From NCBI GenBank assembly GCA_945643825.1, contig CALZEZ010000123.1, forward strand, positions 1 through 5,274: a stretch of 5,274 nucleotides of DNA, given 5' to 3'. Below are positions 1 through 5,274 of this stretch, piece by piece; the first letter of the stretch is position 1; each line of letters begins with the position of its first letter. Both the position numbers and the translations under genes were made by a program. Origin of the DNA: an uncultured Lachnospiraceae bacterium (lineage in GTDB: Bacteria; Bacillota; Clostridia; Lachnospirales; Lachnospiraceae). A model generated the notes under the pieces. The model did not search any database and was not told the origin of the DNA. It saw only the letters and a list, made by a program, of their open reading frames with translations.

Positions 1-1
1 G

Positions 2-973
2 CTTGTATCAAGAATAACTCTTCTTTTTGATTATTCGATTGTTCCTGAGGATAGCTATGTTAAGCGGCTCAAACAATTGAAAGAGGCAGGATTTAAGCTC
101 GCTATGTATAAGCTTCCTATCGCCGATTTTGAAAACTATAGAGCTGTTCTTGAACTGATGGATTATTTTATTTTGGATTGTAAGAAGACGGATGTTGATA
201 AGGCATTGTTCTATTTTTCTCGTCGCTTTCCGAATATTACTCTTTGTGCCGGAAATATTGATTCACAGACGCAATTTGATATTTTGAGGGAAAAAGTTGG
301 TTTGGAGCTTTTTGAGGGAAATTTCTATCGTCTGCCTGTGGATCTGGGAAATGTTGAGTTGACACCTCTCAAGGTGAATTATCTTCAGCTATTGGAATTG
401 ATAAATGCACCTGATTTTGATTTGCAGAAGGTTGCAGATGTAATAGGTCGTGACACTGCTATGGTTGTTTCCTTATTGGAGATGGTAAATAAGATTTCAG
501 TGAATAGTGAGATTACATCTATTCGACATGCTGCTGCAATGTTGGGACAAAAGGAGCTTCGAAAATGGATTAATACGGTGATCACGAAGGAACTGTGTTC
601 GGAGAGACCAAGCGAGATTATGAGGTTGTCACTGTTACGTGCTAAATTTATGGAACTTCTCGCTCCAATGTTTGAATTACGGGCAAAAAGTTCTGAGTTA
701 TTTCTTACTGGTCTGTTTTCTGTGCTGGATTTGATTCTTAATCTGCCGCTTGCTGAGGCTCTTGATCGGATAAATATCTCAAAAGAAATTCGACAGGCTT
801 TGCTACAGAATCAAGGTGAGCTTGCAGAGGTCTACCATATGCTTCTTTGCTATGAAAATGCAGATTGGCAGGAGATTTCCAGGCAGATGATTATCATGAA
901 TCAGAGTGACAATATGGTTTATCAGGCCTATATAGAGTCTGTGAAATGGTATCGAAATCTGTTCTTTAAATAA
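2..973 (+). CDS. EAL-HDOD signalling protein, 5' end outside window
   Basis: The frame is open to the window edge, so the true start lies upstream; 323 residues are visible of a family usually about 400 long (YuxH-like proteins). Visible residues 1 to about 115 are the end of an EAL domain: a helix ending in LKEAGFKLAM, then AGNIDS (83-88) where EAL enzymes have the AExVET-type motif, and EGNFYRLP (105-112) in place of the QGYxFxRP ending. The conserved DDFG motif that follows the G-x-x-x-A strand in active EAL phosphodiesterases is missing (AMYKLPIADF instead), so cyclic-di-GMP hydrolysis is unlikely. From about residue 123 (LKVNYLQLLELIN) to 300 is an HDOD domain, an HD-like helical fold without the metal-binding His-Asp pair. 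The family is thought to act in signalling or regulation, but its biochemical role is not settled. The gene ends with TAA and no terminator is seen after it. The family call is solid; the function is not. Confidence 0.85.
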   Translation, partial: LVSRITLLFDYSIVPEDSYVKRLKQLKEAGFKLAMYKLPIADFENYRAVLELMDYFILDCKKTDVDKALFYFSRRFPNITLCAGNIDSQTQFDILREKVGLELFEGNFYRLPVDLGNVELTPLKVNYLQLLELINAPDFDLQKVADVIGRDTAMVVSLLEMVNKISVNSEITSIRHAAAMLGQKELRKWINTVITKELCSERPSEIMRLSLLRAKFMELLAPMFELRAKSSELFLTGLFSVLDLILNLPLAEALDRINISKEIRQALLQNQGELAEVYHMLLCYENADWQEISRQMIIMNQSDNMVYQAYIESVKWYRNLFFK

Positions 974-1097
974 ATAATATGAAATTTTATAGCAATTTTA
1001 CGATTTTAAGTATTATATATGGAAAATATATGATATAATATCGACAGTAATACTTTGACGCGGGGTATCCGTAAATAAAATATGATGAGGTGTAAGA
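974..1097. other. AT-rich intergenic region before cheV
   Basis: This 124-base gap is very AT-rich and separates the EAL-HDOD gene from cheV. It holds an extended -10 promoter element and the cheV ribosome binding site (GAGGTG at 1087-1092, five bases before the ATG). A six-base all-A/T inverted repeat (1015-1020 with 1026-1031, loop GGAAA) is too weak to be a terminator. No RNA gene, operator or riboswitch could be recognised. Confidence 0.6.
1031..1039 (+). promoter_or_regulatory. Extended -10 promoter element for cheV
   Basis: The sequence TGATATAAT is a perfect TATAAT hexamer (1034-1039) with the extended TG one base upstream, as used by the main vegetative sigma factor. No good -35 box is found 16 to 18 bases upstream; the best candidate (1012-1017) matches TTGACA at only three positions. 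Transcription would begin near 1046, giving a leader of about 50 bases before cheV. No sigma-28 flagellar-type promoter (TAAA then GCCGATAA) is visible, so cheV here does not look like a late flagellar class gene. Confidence 0.5.
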
Positions 1098-1997
1098 ATG
1101 GATACGAAAATTCTATTGGAAAACGGAACAAATGAGTTGGAAGTATTGGAGTTTATGCTAAATGGCAACTCTTATGGTATCAATGTTGCAAAAATCCGTG
1201 AGATTATTACTTATCAGCCGGTAACGCCTGTTCCAAATGCACATCCGAGTATTGAAGGTATATTTATGCCACGTGATCGAATGATTACTGCAATTGACTT
1301 GAAAAACTGTTTGCAACGGGGGGTTTCAGAGCCGGGCGGATTGTTTATTATTACTAATTTTAATAAATTGGACATTGCATTTCACGTTGATTCTGTTGTG
1401 GGTATTCATCGTGTATCATGGAAAGATATTATTAAACCTGGTGCGACGGTATCGACTGCGGAGGATGGTATTTCAACTGGAATAATCAAGTATGATAATA
1501 AGCTCATCATCATTCTTGATTTTGAGAAGATTGTGACAGATATCAATCCGGAAACAGGATTAAAGATGAACGAAATCGACGAAATGGGTGATCGCACTCG
1601 TTGTGATGTTCCGATTTTGATTGCAGAGGATTCTATATTACTGAACAGGTTGATTGTTGACTCACTGAAGAAGGTTGGTTATACCAATCTGATACATACA
1701 GCAAATGGACAGGAAGCGTATGATGTCATTCAGGAGTGTAAGAGAAAGGGCACACTGGATCAGCATGTACAGTGTATTATCACAGATATTGAGATGCCGG
1801 AAATGGATGGACATCGTCTGACGAAGCTGGTAAAGGATGATGATGAGACAAAGCATATTCCCGTTATTATTTTCTCTTCGCTGGTTAACGATGAGATGCG
1901 TAGGAAGGGAGAGGCATTAGGGGCTGATGCACAATTATCGAAGCCGGAGATTGGTAATCTGGTAAGGGTAGTAGACAGCTTGGTATTAGATAAATAA
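1098..1997 (+). CDS. cheV: Chemotaxis coupling protein CheV (CheW-receiver fusion)
   Basis: CheV links methyl-accepting chemoreceptors to the histidine kinase CheA through a CheW-like domain; phosphorylation of its receiver domain is known to tune adaptation. Residues about 13-150 form the CheW domain, with typical signatures LEFMLNGNSYGINVAKIREII and PSIEGIFMPR. Residues about 170-297 form the receiver. Its acid pocket is E177-D178 (IAEDS), the phospho-acceptor is D230 (ITDIEMPEMDG), the switch serine is S260 and the conserved lysine is K282 (LSKPE), so it should be phosphorylatable. The length of 299 is normal for the family. The ATG has GAGGTG five bases upstream and the gene ends at an intrinsic terminator, so it is probably a single-gene transcript from the extended -10 promoter. 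It is a lone chemotaxis gene in this window; no cheA, cheY or receptor gene is adjacent. Confidence 0.96.
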   Translation: MDTKILLENGTNELEVLEFMLNGNSYGINVAKIREIITYQPVTPVPNAHPSIEGIFMPRDRMITAIDLKNCLQRGVSEPGGLFIITNFNKLDIAFHVDSVVGIHRVSWKDIIKPGATVSTAEDGISTGIIKYDNKLIIILDFEKIVTDINPETGLKMNEIDEMGDRTRCDVPILIAEDSILLNRLIVDSLKKVGYTNLIHTANGQEAYDVIQECKRKGTLDQHVQCIITDIEMPEMDGHRLTKLVKDDDETKHIPVIIFSSLVNDEMRRKGEALGADAQLSKPEIGNLVRVVDSLVLDK

Positions 1998-2007
1998 ATG
2001 GATGCGT

Positions 2008-2042
2008 AATGCCATCTGACATGGTGTCAGGTGGCATTTTTT
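2008..2042 (+). terminator. Rho-independent terminator of cheV
   Basis: A 13-base-pair stem is formed by 2008-2020 (AATGCCATCTGAC) and 2026-2038 (GTCAGGTGGCATT), with a single G-U wobble (2015 with 2031) and a five-base loop. It is followed at once by a run of six T (2037-2042). It starts 10 bases after the cheV stop codon. The stem, small loop and T tract are the standard form of an intrinsic terminator on the + strand. Confidence 0.93.
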
Positions 2043-2072
2043 AGAAACAGGAAGCCGGGAGAAAAACAGGAT

Positions 2073-2852
2073 ATGGATATTGCGGAAAAATTGAGACAGG
2101 ATATTGAAGATTCTGAAATGGTATTGGTTGGAATTGGTGAAGAGATGGGAATATCGGAACACGAAATTATGAATTCCATGCCAGTCCTTTTTCAGGAAAA
2201 CATGGATTTTGAGCAGAGGCTGGGATACTTGATGAGACAAGCCTATCAGCAGATTACTGGGGAAAGGTATCTACTTGCATACAAAAGGCTGAATGAATTG
2301 ATACAGAAAAAGAATTACTTTCTGGTTTCCGTGAATACAGATAATTTGGCGAAAAGAGCTGATTTTCAGGAGAGCAGGCAGGTTTATCCGTGTGGCGGAT
2401 ATGATAAGCTGCAATGTCCGTCAGGTTGCGAAGCGGAATGGGAGCAGCCTGACGAGAGATGGGATAGCTGGGCGAAAGAGAGCTTGAGAAGGATGCATAC
2501 CGTGCAGTCTTTTCCTGAGAAGGCTCATTGTAGAAAATGTGGAAGAGAATTGGTTTTTAATAATATCTATGCGGAGAAATATCGCGAAGAGGGGTATTTT
2601 GCGGACTGGGCAAAGTATACGAAATGGCTTCAGGGTACTGTAAATCATAAGGTTTGCATCCTTGAGCTCGGTGTGGGAATGAAATATCCTTCAGTAATAC
2701 GATGGCCATTTGAGAAAATTGCTACTTATAATCAGAAGGCAACATTTTATCGAATACATAGTGCTTTGTATCAAATGCCTGATTCGTTAAATGGGGCAGG
2801 ATACTCTGTTCCGGAAAATCCTGTTGATTTTCTTATAAATAAATTTGTATGA
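2073..2852 (+). CDS. Divergent sirtuin-like (SIR2 / SirTM-type) protein
   Basis: This 259-residue protein has a recognisable Sir2 fold. Numbered from the ATG at 2073, it shows a first strand and glycine loop MVLVGIGEEMG (16-26), the NAD-site strand YFLVSVNTDNLAKRADF (82-98), YPCGGYDKLQC (105-115), zinc cysteines C115, C119, C153 and C156, then LELGVG (197-202) and the IRWPFEKI segment (209-216). This pattern is closest to the class M sirtuins (SirTM), described as protein ADP-ribosyltransferases. Key positions differ: the usual GAGAGLS loop reads GIGEEMG, and the QGDY-type catalytic stretch reads CGGY, so the glutamine (the histidine of classical deacetylases) is a cysteine. It may be inactive or use another chemistry. 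An in-frame GTG at 2031 is rejected as start because it lies inside the cheV terminator stem; the ATG has GGGAGA at 2057-2062, ten bases upstream. No macrodomain, GcvH-like or lipoate ligase partner is in the window. No promoter of its own is clear, so read-through past the cheV terminator is possible. Confidence 0.78.
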   Translation: MDIAEKLRQDIEDSEMVLVGIGEEMGISEHEIMNSMPVLFQENMDFEQRLGYLMRQAYQQITGERYLLAYKRLNELIQKKNYFLVSVNTDNLAKRADFQESRQVYPCGGYDKLQCPSGCEAEWEQPDERWDSWAKESLRRMHTVQSFPEKAHCRKCGRELVFNNIYAEKYREEGYFADWAKYTKWLQGTVNHKVCILELGVGMKYPSVIRWPFEKIATYNQKATFYRIHSALYQMPDSLNGAGYSVPENPVDFLINKFV

Positions 2853-2873
2853 TATGGGGATCTATGCTAAAAT
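2845..2873 (+). promoter_or_regulatory. Vegetative promoter for the membrane scaffold gene
   Basis: TTGTAT (2845-2850) is separated by exactly 17 bases from TAAAAT (2868-2873), and an extended TG sits at 2865-2866. The -35 box overlaps the last codons and stop of the sirtuin-like gene. Transcription would start near 2880, about 26 bases before the GTG start of the next gene. It probably also drives hisH, since no terminator separates the two genes. Confidence 0.7.
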
Positions 2874-2894
2874 AAATAGGATAAAGACGAAAGT

Positions 2895-2908
2895 AGGGAT
2901 AATCTGTG
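2895..2908 (+). promoter_or_regulatory. Ribosome binding site supporting a GTG start
   Basis: AGGGA at 2895-2899 lies six bases before GTG at 2906-2908. The next in-frame ATG is codon 16 and has no comparable site, so GTG is the preferred start for the 622-residue protein. Confidence 0.7.
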
Positions 2909-4774
2909 AGCTCCCAACAAGAAGAATACTTAGATGGTCTTTTGAATTCCATGCAGGATGAGAAAGCACCTAGTTTACAGGACAGATTCCAGGATTTTGA
3001 TTTAGATATCGTGTCAGAGCTAAGTCGTGATAAGGATCTCGAATGGGAATCAAAGGCAGGTAATCAGAATAAAGAGGAGACTGTAGCAACCGAGGATGTG
3101 ATAAATGCATCGTTGGATAATTTGCTTGCCGGAGAAAAGGACGACCCGAATAAGGCGTTGTCAGCAGATGAGATAGCGGCACTTTTTGCACAGGCAAATG
3201 CCACGGAGCAGTTCTCTGAACCGGAAACGGAGGAAGAACAGCCGGAGGAAATGGAGAATCAGCTGTTAGAACAGCCGGAGGAAGTGGAGGAGCAACCGTT
3301 AGAGTCACCGCAGGAGATTGTTGCACCTCAGATTGAGCCGGTAAGCGACGATCCGAATAAATCTTTGTCAGCAGATGAGATAGCGGCGCTTTTTGCACAG
3401 GCAAATGCTGCCGAGTCTGTAGTTGCACAAGAACCTGTTGCACCAGAGGAAGATGGGATGATGCAGATGTCTCAGGAGGAGATCGCATCATTAATTAATG
3501 CGGCCAATACGCAGGTGCAATCGCAAGAGATACTATTAGGTGAATCGGAGCCAAAGGAAGCTTCGTATGGAATGGGGGAACCAAAAGAAGACCCTTCTCT
3601 TGATGATATTCTAAGAGAGTTTGATGGAGATAAGGATCTCGAAGAGATTCAGTCCATGTTGCAGAAATCGGATTCCGGAGAGAAGATCGCGGCATATGAA
3701 CCAGCGGAAGAGCTTGCGGAAGAAGAAAAAGCAGCACCGGAGGAAAAAAAGAAAGAGAAAGCAGGAAAAAAAGAAAAGAAGCAAAAGGCAGAGGGCAAGC
3801 CAAAGAAGAAGGGCTTTTTTGAGAAACTGTTTGAACTTATTACAGAAGAGATTGATGAGGATGCCACAGAAAAAAAGCTGGGCGTTGAGGTAAACTTAAG
3901 TGATGAGAATGCGGAGATCCTTGCGCAACTCGAGGATCGTTCAGCAGATGGCACCAAGAAGGGACGGAAAGAGAAAAAGAAGAAGGAAAAGGATCCGGCA
4001 AAGGAAAAAGCGAAAAAGCAGAAACCAAAGAAAGAAAAGGCGCCTAAGAAAGAGAAGCCGCCGAAACCGAAAAAGGAAAAGAAGCCGAAGGAAAAAGCGA
4101 AACCGGATCGGAATAGAAAACCATTTTCAAAGAAGCTGTTGTTTGCCGTCGCAATTCTTGCTTTCACAATTTTTGCAGGAATCTATCTGTTTTCGATGCA
4201 ATACCCGAAAATGAGATCGCTTGAAACGGCCAGAAAGGCCTTCTATAACCATGACTATAAGACTGCGTATTATGAGTTTTATGGAAAAAAACTAAAAGAG
4301 AGTGATCAGGCACTTTTTGATCAGGCATATGTTGCCTTGAAGATGCAGCACCGGTTAGATGCTTATCAAAGCTATGCGTCACTCGGAATGGATCTGGAGG
4401 CGATTGATGCACTGATGCAGGGGGTTGCTCAGTACAACGAGTTATATGATTATGCCAGCACTATCGGAGCAACCGGCGAGGTTGAAAGGAGTTATCAGGA
4501 AATTCTGGCTGTCTTGCAGGATGTGTATGGATTGAACGAACTGCAGGTATCAGAAATCGTGCAGGAAAAAAACAATTTGTGTTACACCTTGCGTTTGAAA
4601 GCGGTTCTTGAAGGTCGTGAGTATGTGAATCCATATGAGAATCTTGAGTATTATATGGGAGAAAAAGGCACAGAACCAGCGTTTCCTGAAGATGGGAAGA
4701 TGAATGCTTCAGAAAAGGAAGCTGTTTCGCACGAGGGTGAAATGCTTGACGAAGAACAATATATTGCAGAATAG
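2906..4774 (+). CDS. Membrane protein with FliM-like motifs and TPR-like outer domain
   Basis: I do not recognise a named family for this 622-residue protein. Residues 1-280 are acidic and probably disordered, with three FliM-like short motifs: LSADEIAALFAQAN at 85-98 and 154-167, and MSQEEIASLINAAN at 188-201. A second motif, LD-x-[LI]-L, occurs at 9-13, 70-74 and 232-236. Residues 281-302 and 351-400 are lysine-rich, flanking a less repetitive island (303-344, starting GFFEKLFELI). One transmembrane helix spans about 411-430. The positive residues before it predict a cytoplasmic N-terminus and an outer C-terminus. Residues 435-570 are alpha-helical and TPR-like (ARKAFYNHDYKTAYYEF, then further Tyr/Ala-rich helices); the last 40 are acidic. 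The motifs resemble the FliM/FliY peptide that binds CheY-P, so a role as a docking scaffold in chemotaxis is inferred, helped by the nearby cheV. An alternative is an envelope or cell-division scaffold in which the motifs bind something else. It starts at GTG and ends 24 bases before hisH. Confidence 0.85.
   Translation: MSSQQEEYLDGLLNSMQDEKAPSLQDRFQDFDLDIVSELSRDKDLEWESKAGNQNKEETVATEDVINASLDNLLAGEKDDPNKALSADEIAALFAQANATEQFSEPETEEEQPEEMENQLLEQPEEVEEQPLESPQEIVAPQIEPVSDDPNKSLSADEIAALFAQANAAESVVAQEPVAPEEDGMMQMSQEEIASLINAANTQVQSQEILLGESEPKEASYGMGEPKEDPSLDDILREFDGDKDLEEIQSMLQKSDSGEKIAAYEPAEELAEEEKAAPEEKKKEKAGKKEKKQKAEGKPKKKGFFEKLFELITEEIDEDATEKKLGVEVNLSDENAEILAQLEDRSADGTKKGRKEKKKKEKDPAKEKAKKQKPKKEKAPKKEKPPKPKKEKKPKEKAKPDRNRKPFSKKLLFAVAILAFTIFAGIYLFSMQYPKMRSLETARKAFYNHDYKTAYYEFYGKKLKESDQALFDQAYVALKMQHRLDAYQSYASLGMDLEAIDALMQGVAQYNELYDYASTIGATGEVERSYQEILAVLQDVYGLNELQVSEIVQEKNNLCYTLRLKAVLEGREYVNPYENLEYYMGEKGTEPAFPEDGKMNASEKEAVSHEGEMLDEEQYIAE
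3140..3208 (+). repeat. Intragenic direct repeat, copy 1 (FliM-like motif)
   Basis: This 69-base unit encodes residues 79-101 of the membrane protein (DDPNKALSADEIAALFAQAN and three more). It differs from copy 2 (3347-3415) at 8 of 69 bases by direct comparison. The central stretch is identical apart from one silent A/G change, so synonymous sites are conserved as well. That suggests a recent duplication or gene conversion inside the gene. Confidence 0.9.
3347..3415 (+). repeat. Intragenic direct repeat, copy 2 (FliM-like motif)
   Basis: This unit encodes residues 148-170 (DDPNKSLSADEIAALFAQAN and three more), the second copy of the unit at 3140-3208, lying 207 bases further on in the same reading frame. 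A more diverged third motif (MSQEEIASLINAAN, 3467-3508) follows without the DDPNK lead. Confidence 0.9.
3743..4120 (+). other. Purine-rich, lysine-coding low-complexity tract
   Basis: This stretch encodes the two Lys/Glu/Pro-rich blocks of the membrane protein and the island between them. The + strand is strongly A/G-rich, with homopurine runs at 3739-3761 and 3763-3781 and three runs of seven A (3744-3750, 3766-3772, 3870-3876). Such tracts are prone to polymerase or ribosome slippage and to length variation between strains. Open frames on both strands here are by-products of the base bias. Confidence 0.8.
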
Positions 4775-4784
4775 ACAGACATAG

Positions 4785-4792
4785 AGAGAGGA
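4785..4792 (+). promoter_or_regulatory. Ribosome binding site of hisH
   Basis: AGAGAGGA lies six bases before the hisH ATG at 4799. It sits in the 24-base gap after the membrane protein stop codon, which contains no hairpin and no convincing promoter, so hisH is probably co-transcribed with the gene before it. An ATG at 4792 is out of frame and is not used. Confidence 0.75.
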
Positions 4793-4798
4793 TGACAA

Positions 4799-5274
4799 AT
4801 GATTGCAATAATTGATTATGATGCAGGTAATATCAAAAGTGTAGAGAAGGCATGTCAGTATTTGGGGCAAGAGGCTGTGGTGACCCGCGACGCACATACA
4901 ATTATGAAAGCAGATCATGTTATTCTGCCTGGTGTGGGCGCTTTCGGGGATGCGATGAACAAAATACGGGGATATGGCCTGGAAGAAGTGATTCAACAGG
5001 TGGTTGAGCAGAAGACTCCTTTTTTGGGCGTATGTCTCGGATTGCAGCTTCTGTTTGAAGAAAGTGAGGAGACGCCGGGAGTGCGTGGGCTTGGTATTCT
5101 TCCGGGACGAATTGTTCGAATTCCGGAGGCTGAGGGGCTCAAGATTCCTCATATAGGATGGAATTCCCTGAAATTCCCCCGAGAGAGTCGATTGTTCGCC
5201 GGAATTGAAGAGAATAGTTATGTTTATTTTGTGCATTCCTATTATCTGAAGGCAGAAGAGGAGTCTTTGGTTGC
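4799..5274 (+). CDS. hisH: Imidazole glycerol phosphate synthase, glutaminase subunit HisH (3' end outside window)
   Basis: HisH hydrolyses glutamine and channels ammonia to HisF, which forms imidazole glycerol phosphate and AICAR in histidine biosynthesis in the cytoplasm. The start MIAIIDYDAGNIKSVEKA is typical of the family, followed by ILPGVGAFGDAM (42-53, oxyanion-hole region) and GVCLGLQLLFE (77-87), where C79 is the glutaminase nucleophile of this class I amidotransferase. Later family motifs LGILPG, IPHIGWN and YFVHSYY are also present. About 158 residues are visible of the usual 200 or so; the catalytic His and Glu near the C-terminus lie beyond the window. The ATG has a good ribosome binding site. 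hisF, hisA or other his genes would be expected next. No his-specific attenuator is visible upstream. Confidence 0.97.
   Translation, partial: MIAIIDYDAGNIKSVEKACQYLGQEAVVTRDAHTIMKADHVILPGVGAFGDAMNKIRGYGLEEVIQQVVEQKTPFLGVCLGLQLLFEESEETPGVRGLGILPGRIVRIPEAEGLKIPHIGWNSLKFPRESRLFAGIEENSYVYFVHSYYLKAEEESLV

Noticed and set aside
1015..1031. ATATAT inverted repeat with GGAAA loop
   Set aside because: It has six A/T pairs only, is common by chance in such AT-rich sequence, and has no T tract.
979..1038. 19-codon small open frame beginning ATGAAATTTTAT in the gap before cheV
   Set aside because: There is no ribosome binding site, the composition is only that of the AT-rich spacer, and it runs through the cheV -10 box, so it is unlikely to be translated from that promoter.
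1055..1081. TTGACG (1055-1060) with TAAAAT (1076-1081) as a second cheV promoter
   Set aside because: The spacer is only 15 bases, and transcription would begin at the ribosome binding site, leaving almost no leader.
2970..3491. Reverse-strand open frame of 173 codons opposite the acidic region of the scaffold gene
   Set aside because: It mirrors the Glu/Pro/Ala-rich codons of the + strand gene, has a Pro/Leu/Ser-rich nonsense composition, and shows no ribosome binding site or family resemblance.
3649..4167. Reverse-strand open frame of 172 codons rich in Phe and Ser
   Set aside because: It is the antisense of AAG/AAA/GAA lysine-glutamate codons, which reads as long Phe/Ser strings. The base bias explains it.
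3621..4214. Two + strand open frames (3621-3893 and 3900-4214) rich in Arg and Lys
   Set aside because: They are frame-shifted readings of the lysine-rich tract inside the 622-residue gene, with no start signals.
4746..4775. TTGACG at 4746-4751 as the -35 of a hisH promoter
   Set aside because: No acceptable -10 hexamer lies 16 to 18 bases downstream; the sequences there are AGAATA, GAATAG and AATAGA.
4709..5236. Reverse-strand open frame of 175 codons opposite hisH
   Set aside because: The + strand is clearly hisH over the same bases; the antisense product resembles nothing and has no ribosome binding site.

Overview
The window looks like part of a chromosome from a motile, low-to-mid GC Firmicute, most likely a Lachnospiraceae-type Clostridium relative (the Roseburia / Agathobacter / Butyrivibrio neighbourhood). 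This placement is an inference. It rests on the A/T-leaning composition, purine-rich ribosome binding sites, extended -10 promoters, an intrinsic terminator, and a CheV together with an EAL-HDOD protein. All recognisable genes lie on the + strand.

Layout. Positions 2-973 hold the 3' part of an EAL-HDOD signalling protein with a decayed EAL domain. An AT-rich gap (974-1097) carries a likely extended -10 promoter for cheV (1098-1997), a CheW-receiver chemotaxis coupling protein. A strong intrinsic terminator (2008-2042) closes cheV. Next is a small divergent sirtuin-like protein (2073-2852) that resembles the SirTM (class M) group but has altered NAD-loop and active-site positions. A good promoter (2845-2873) then drives a 622-residue membrane protein (2906-4774). 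This protein has an acidic cytoplasmic N-terminus, two lysine-rich blocks, one transmembrane helix and a helical, TPR-like outer domain. After 24 bases and no visible terminator comes hisH (4799 to the window end), the glutaminase subunit of imidazole glycerol phosphate synthase, which is cut off by the edge.

How it may fit together. cheV is a clear chemotaxis gene. The most unusual item is the large membrane protein: its acidic region carries three short motifs of the form [LM]-S-x-[DE]-E-I-A-x-L-[FI]. These closely resemble the N-terminal peptide of FliM and FliY that docks phosphorylated CheY. Two copies are almost identical at the DNA level. A second motif type, LD-x-[LI]-L, also recurs three times. 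I infer a membrane-anchored, multivalent docking scaffold for CheY-like or CheV receiver domains. This is a hypothesis from sequence resemblance and context. The sirtuin-like gene has no obvious link to chemotaxis, and hisH is a housekeeping gene that probably shares the transcript of the membrane protein.
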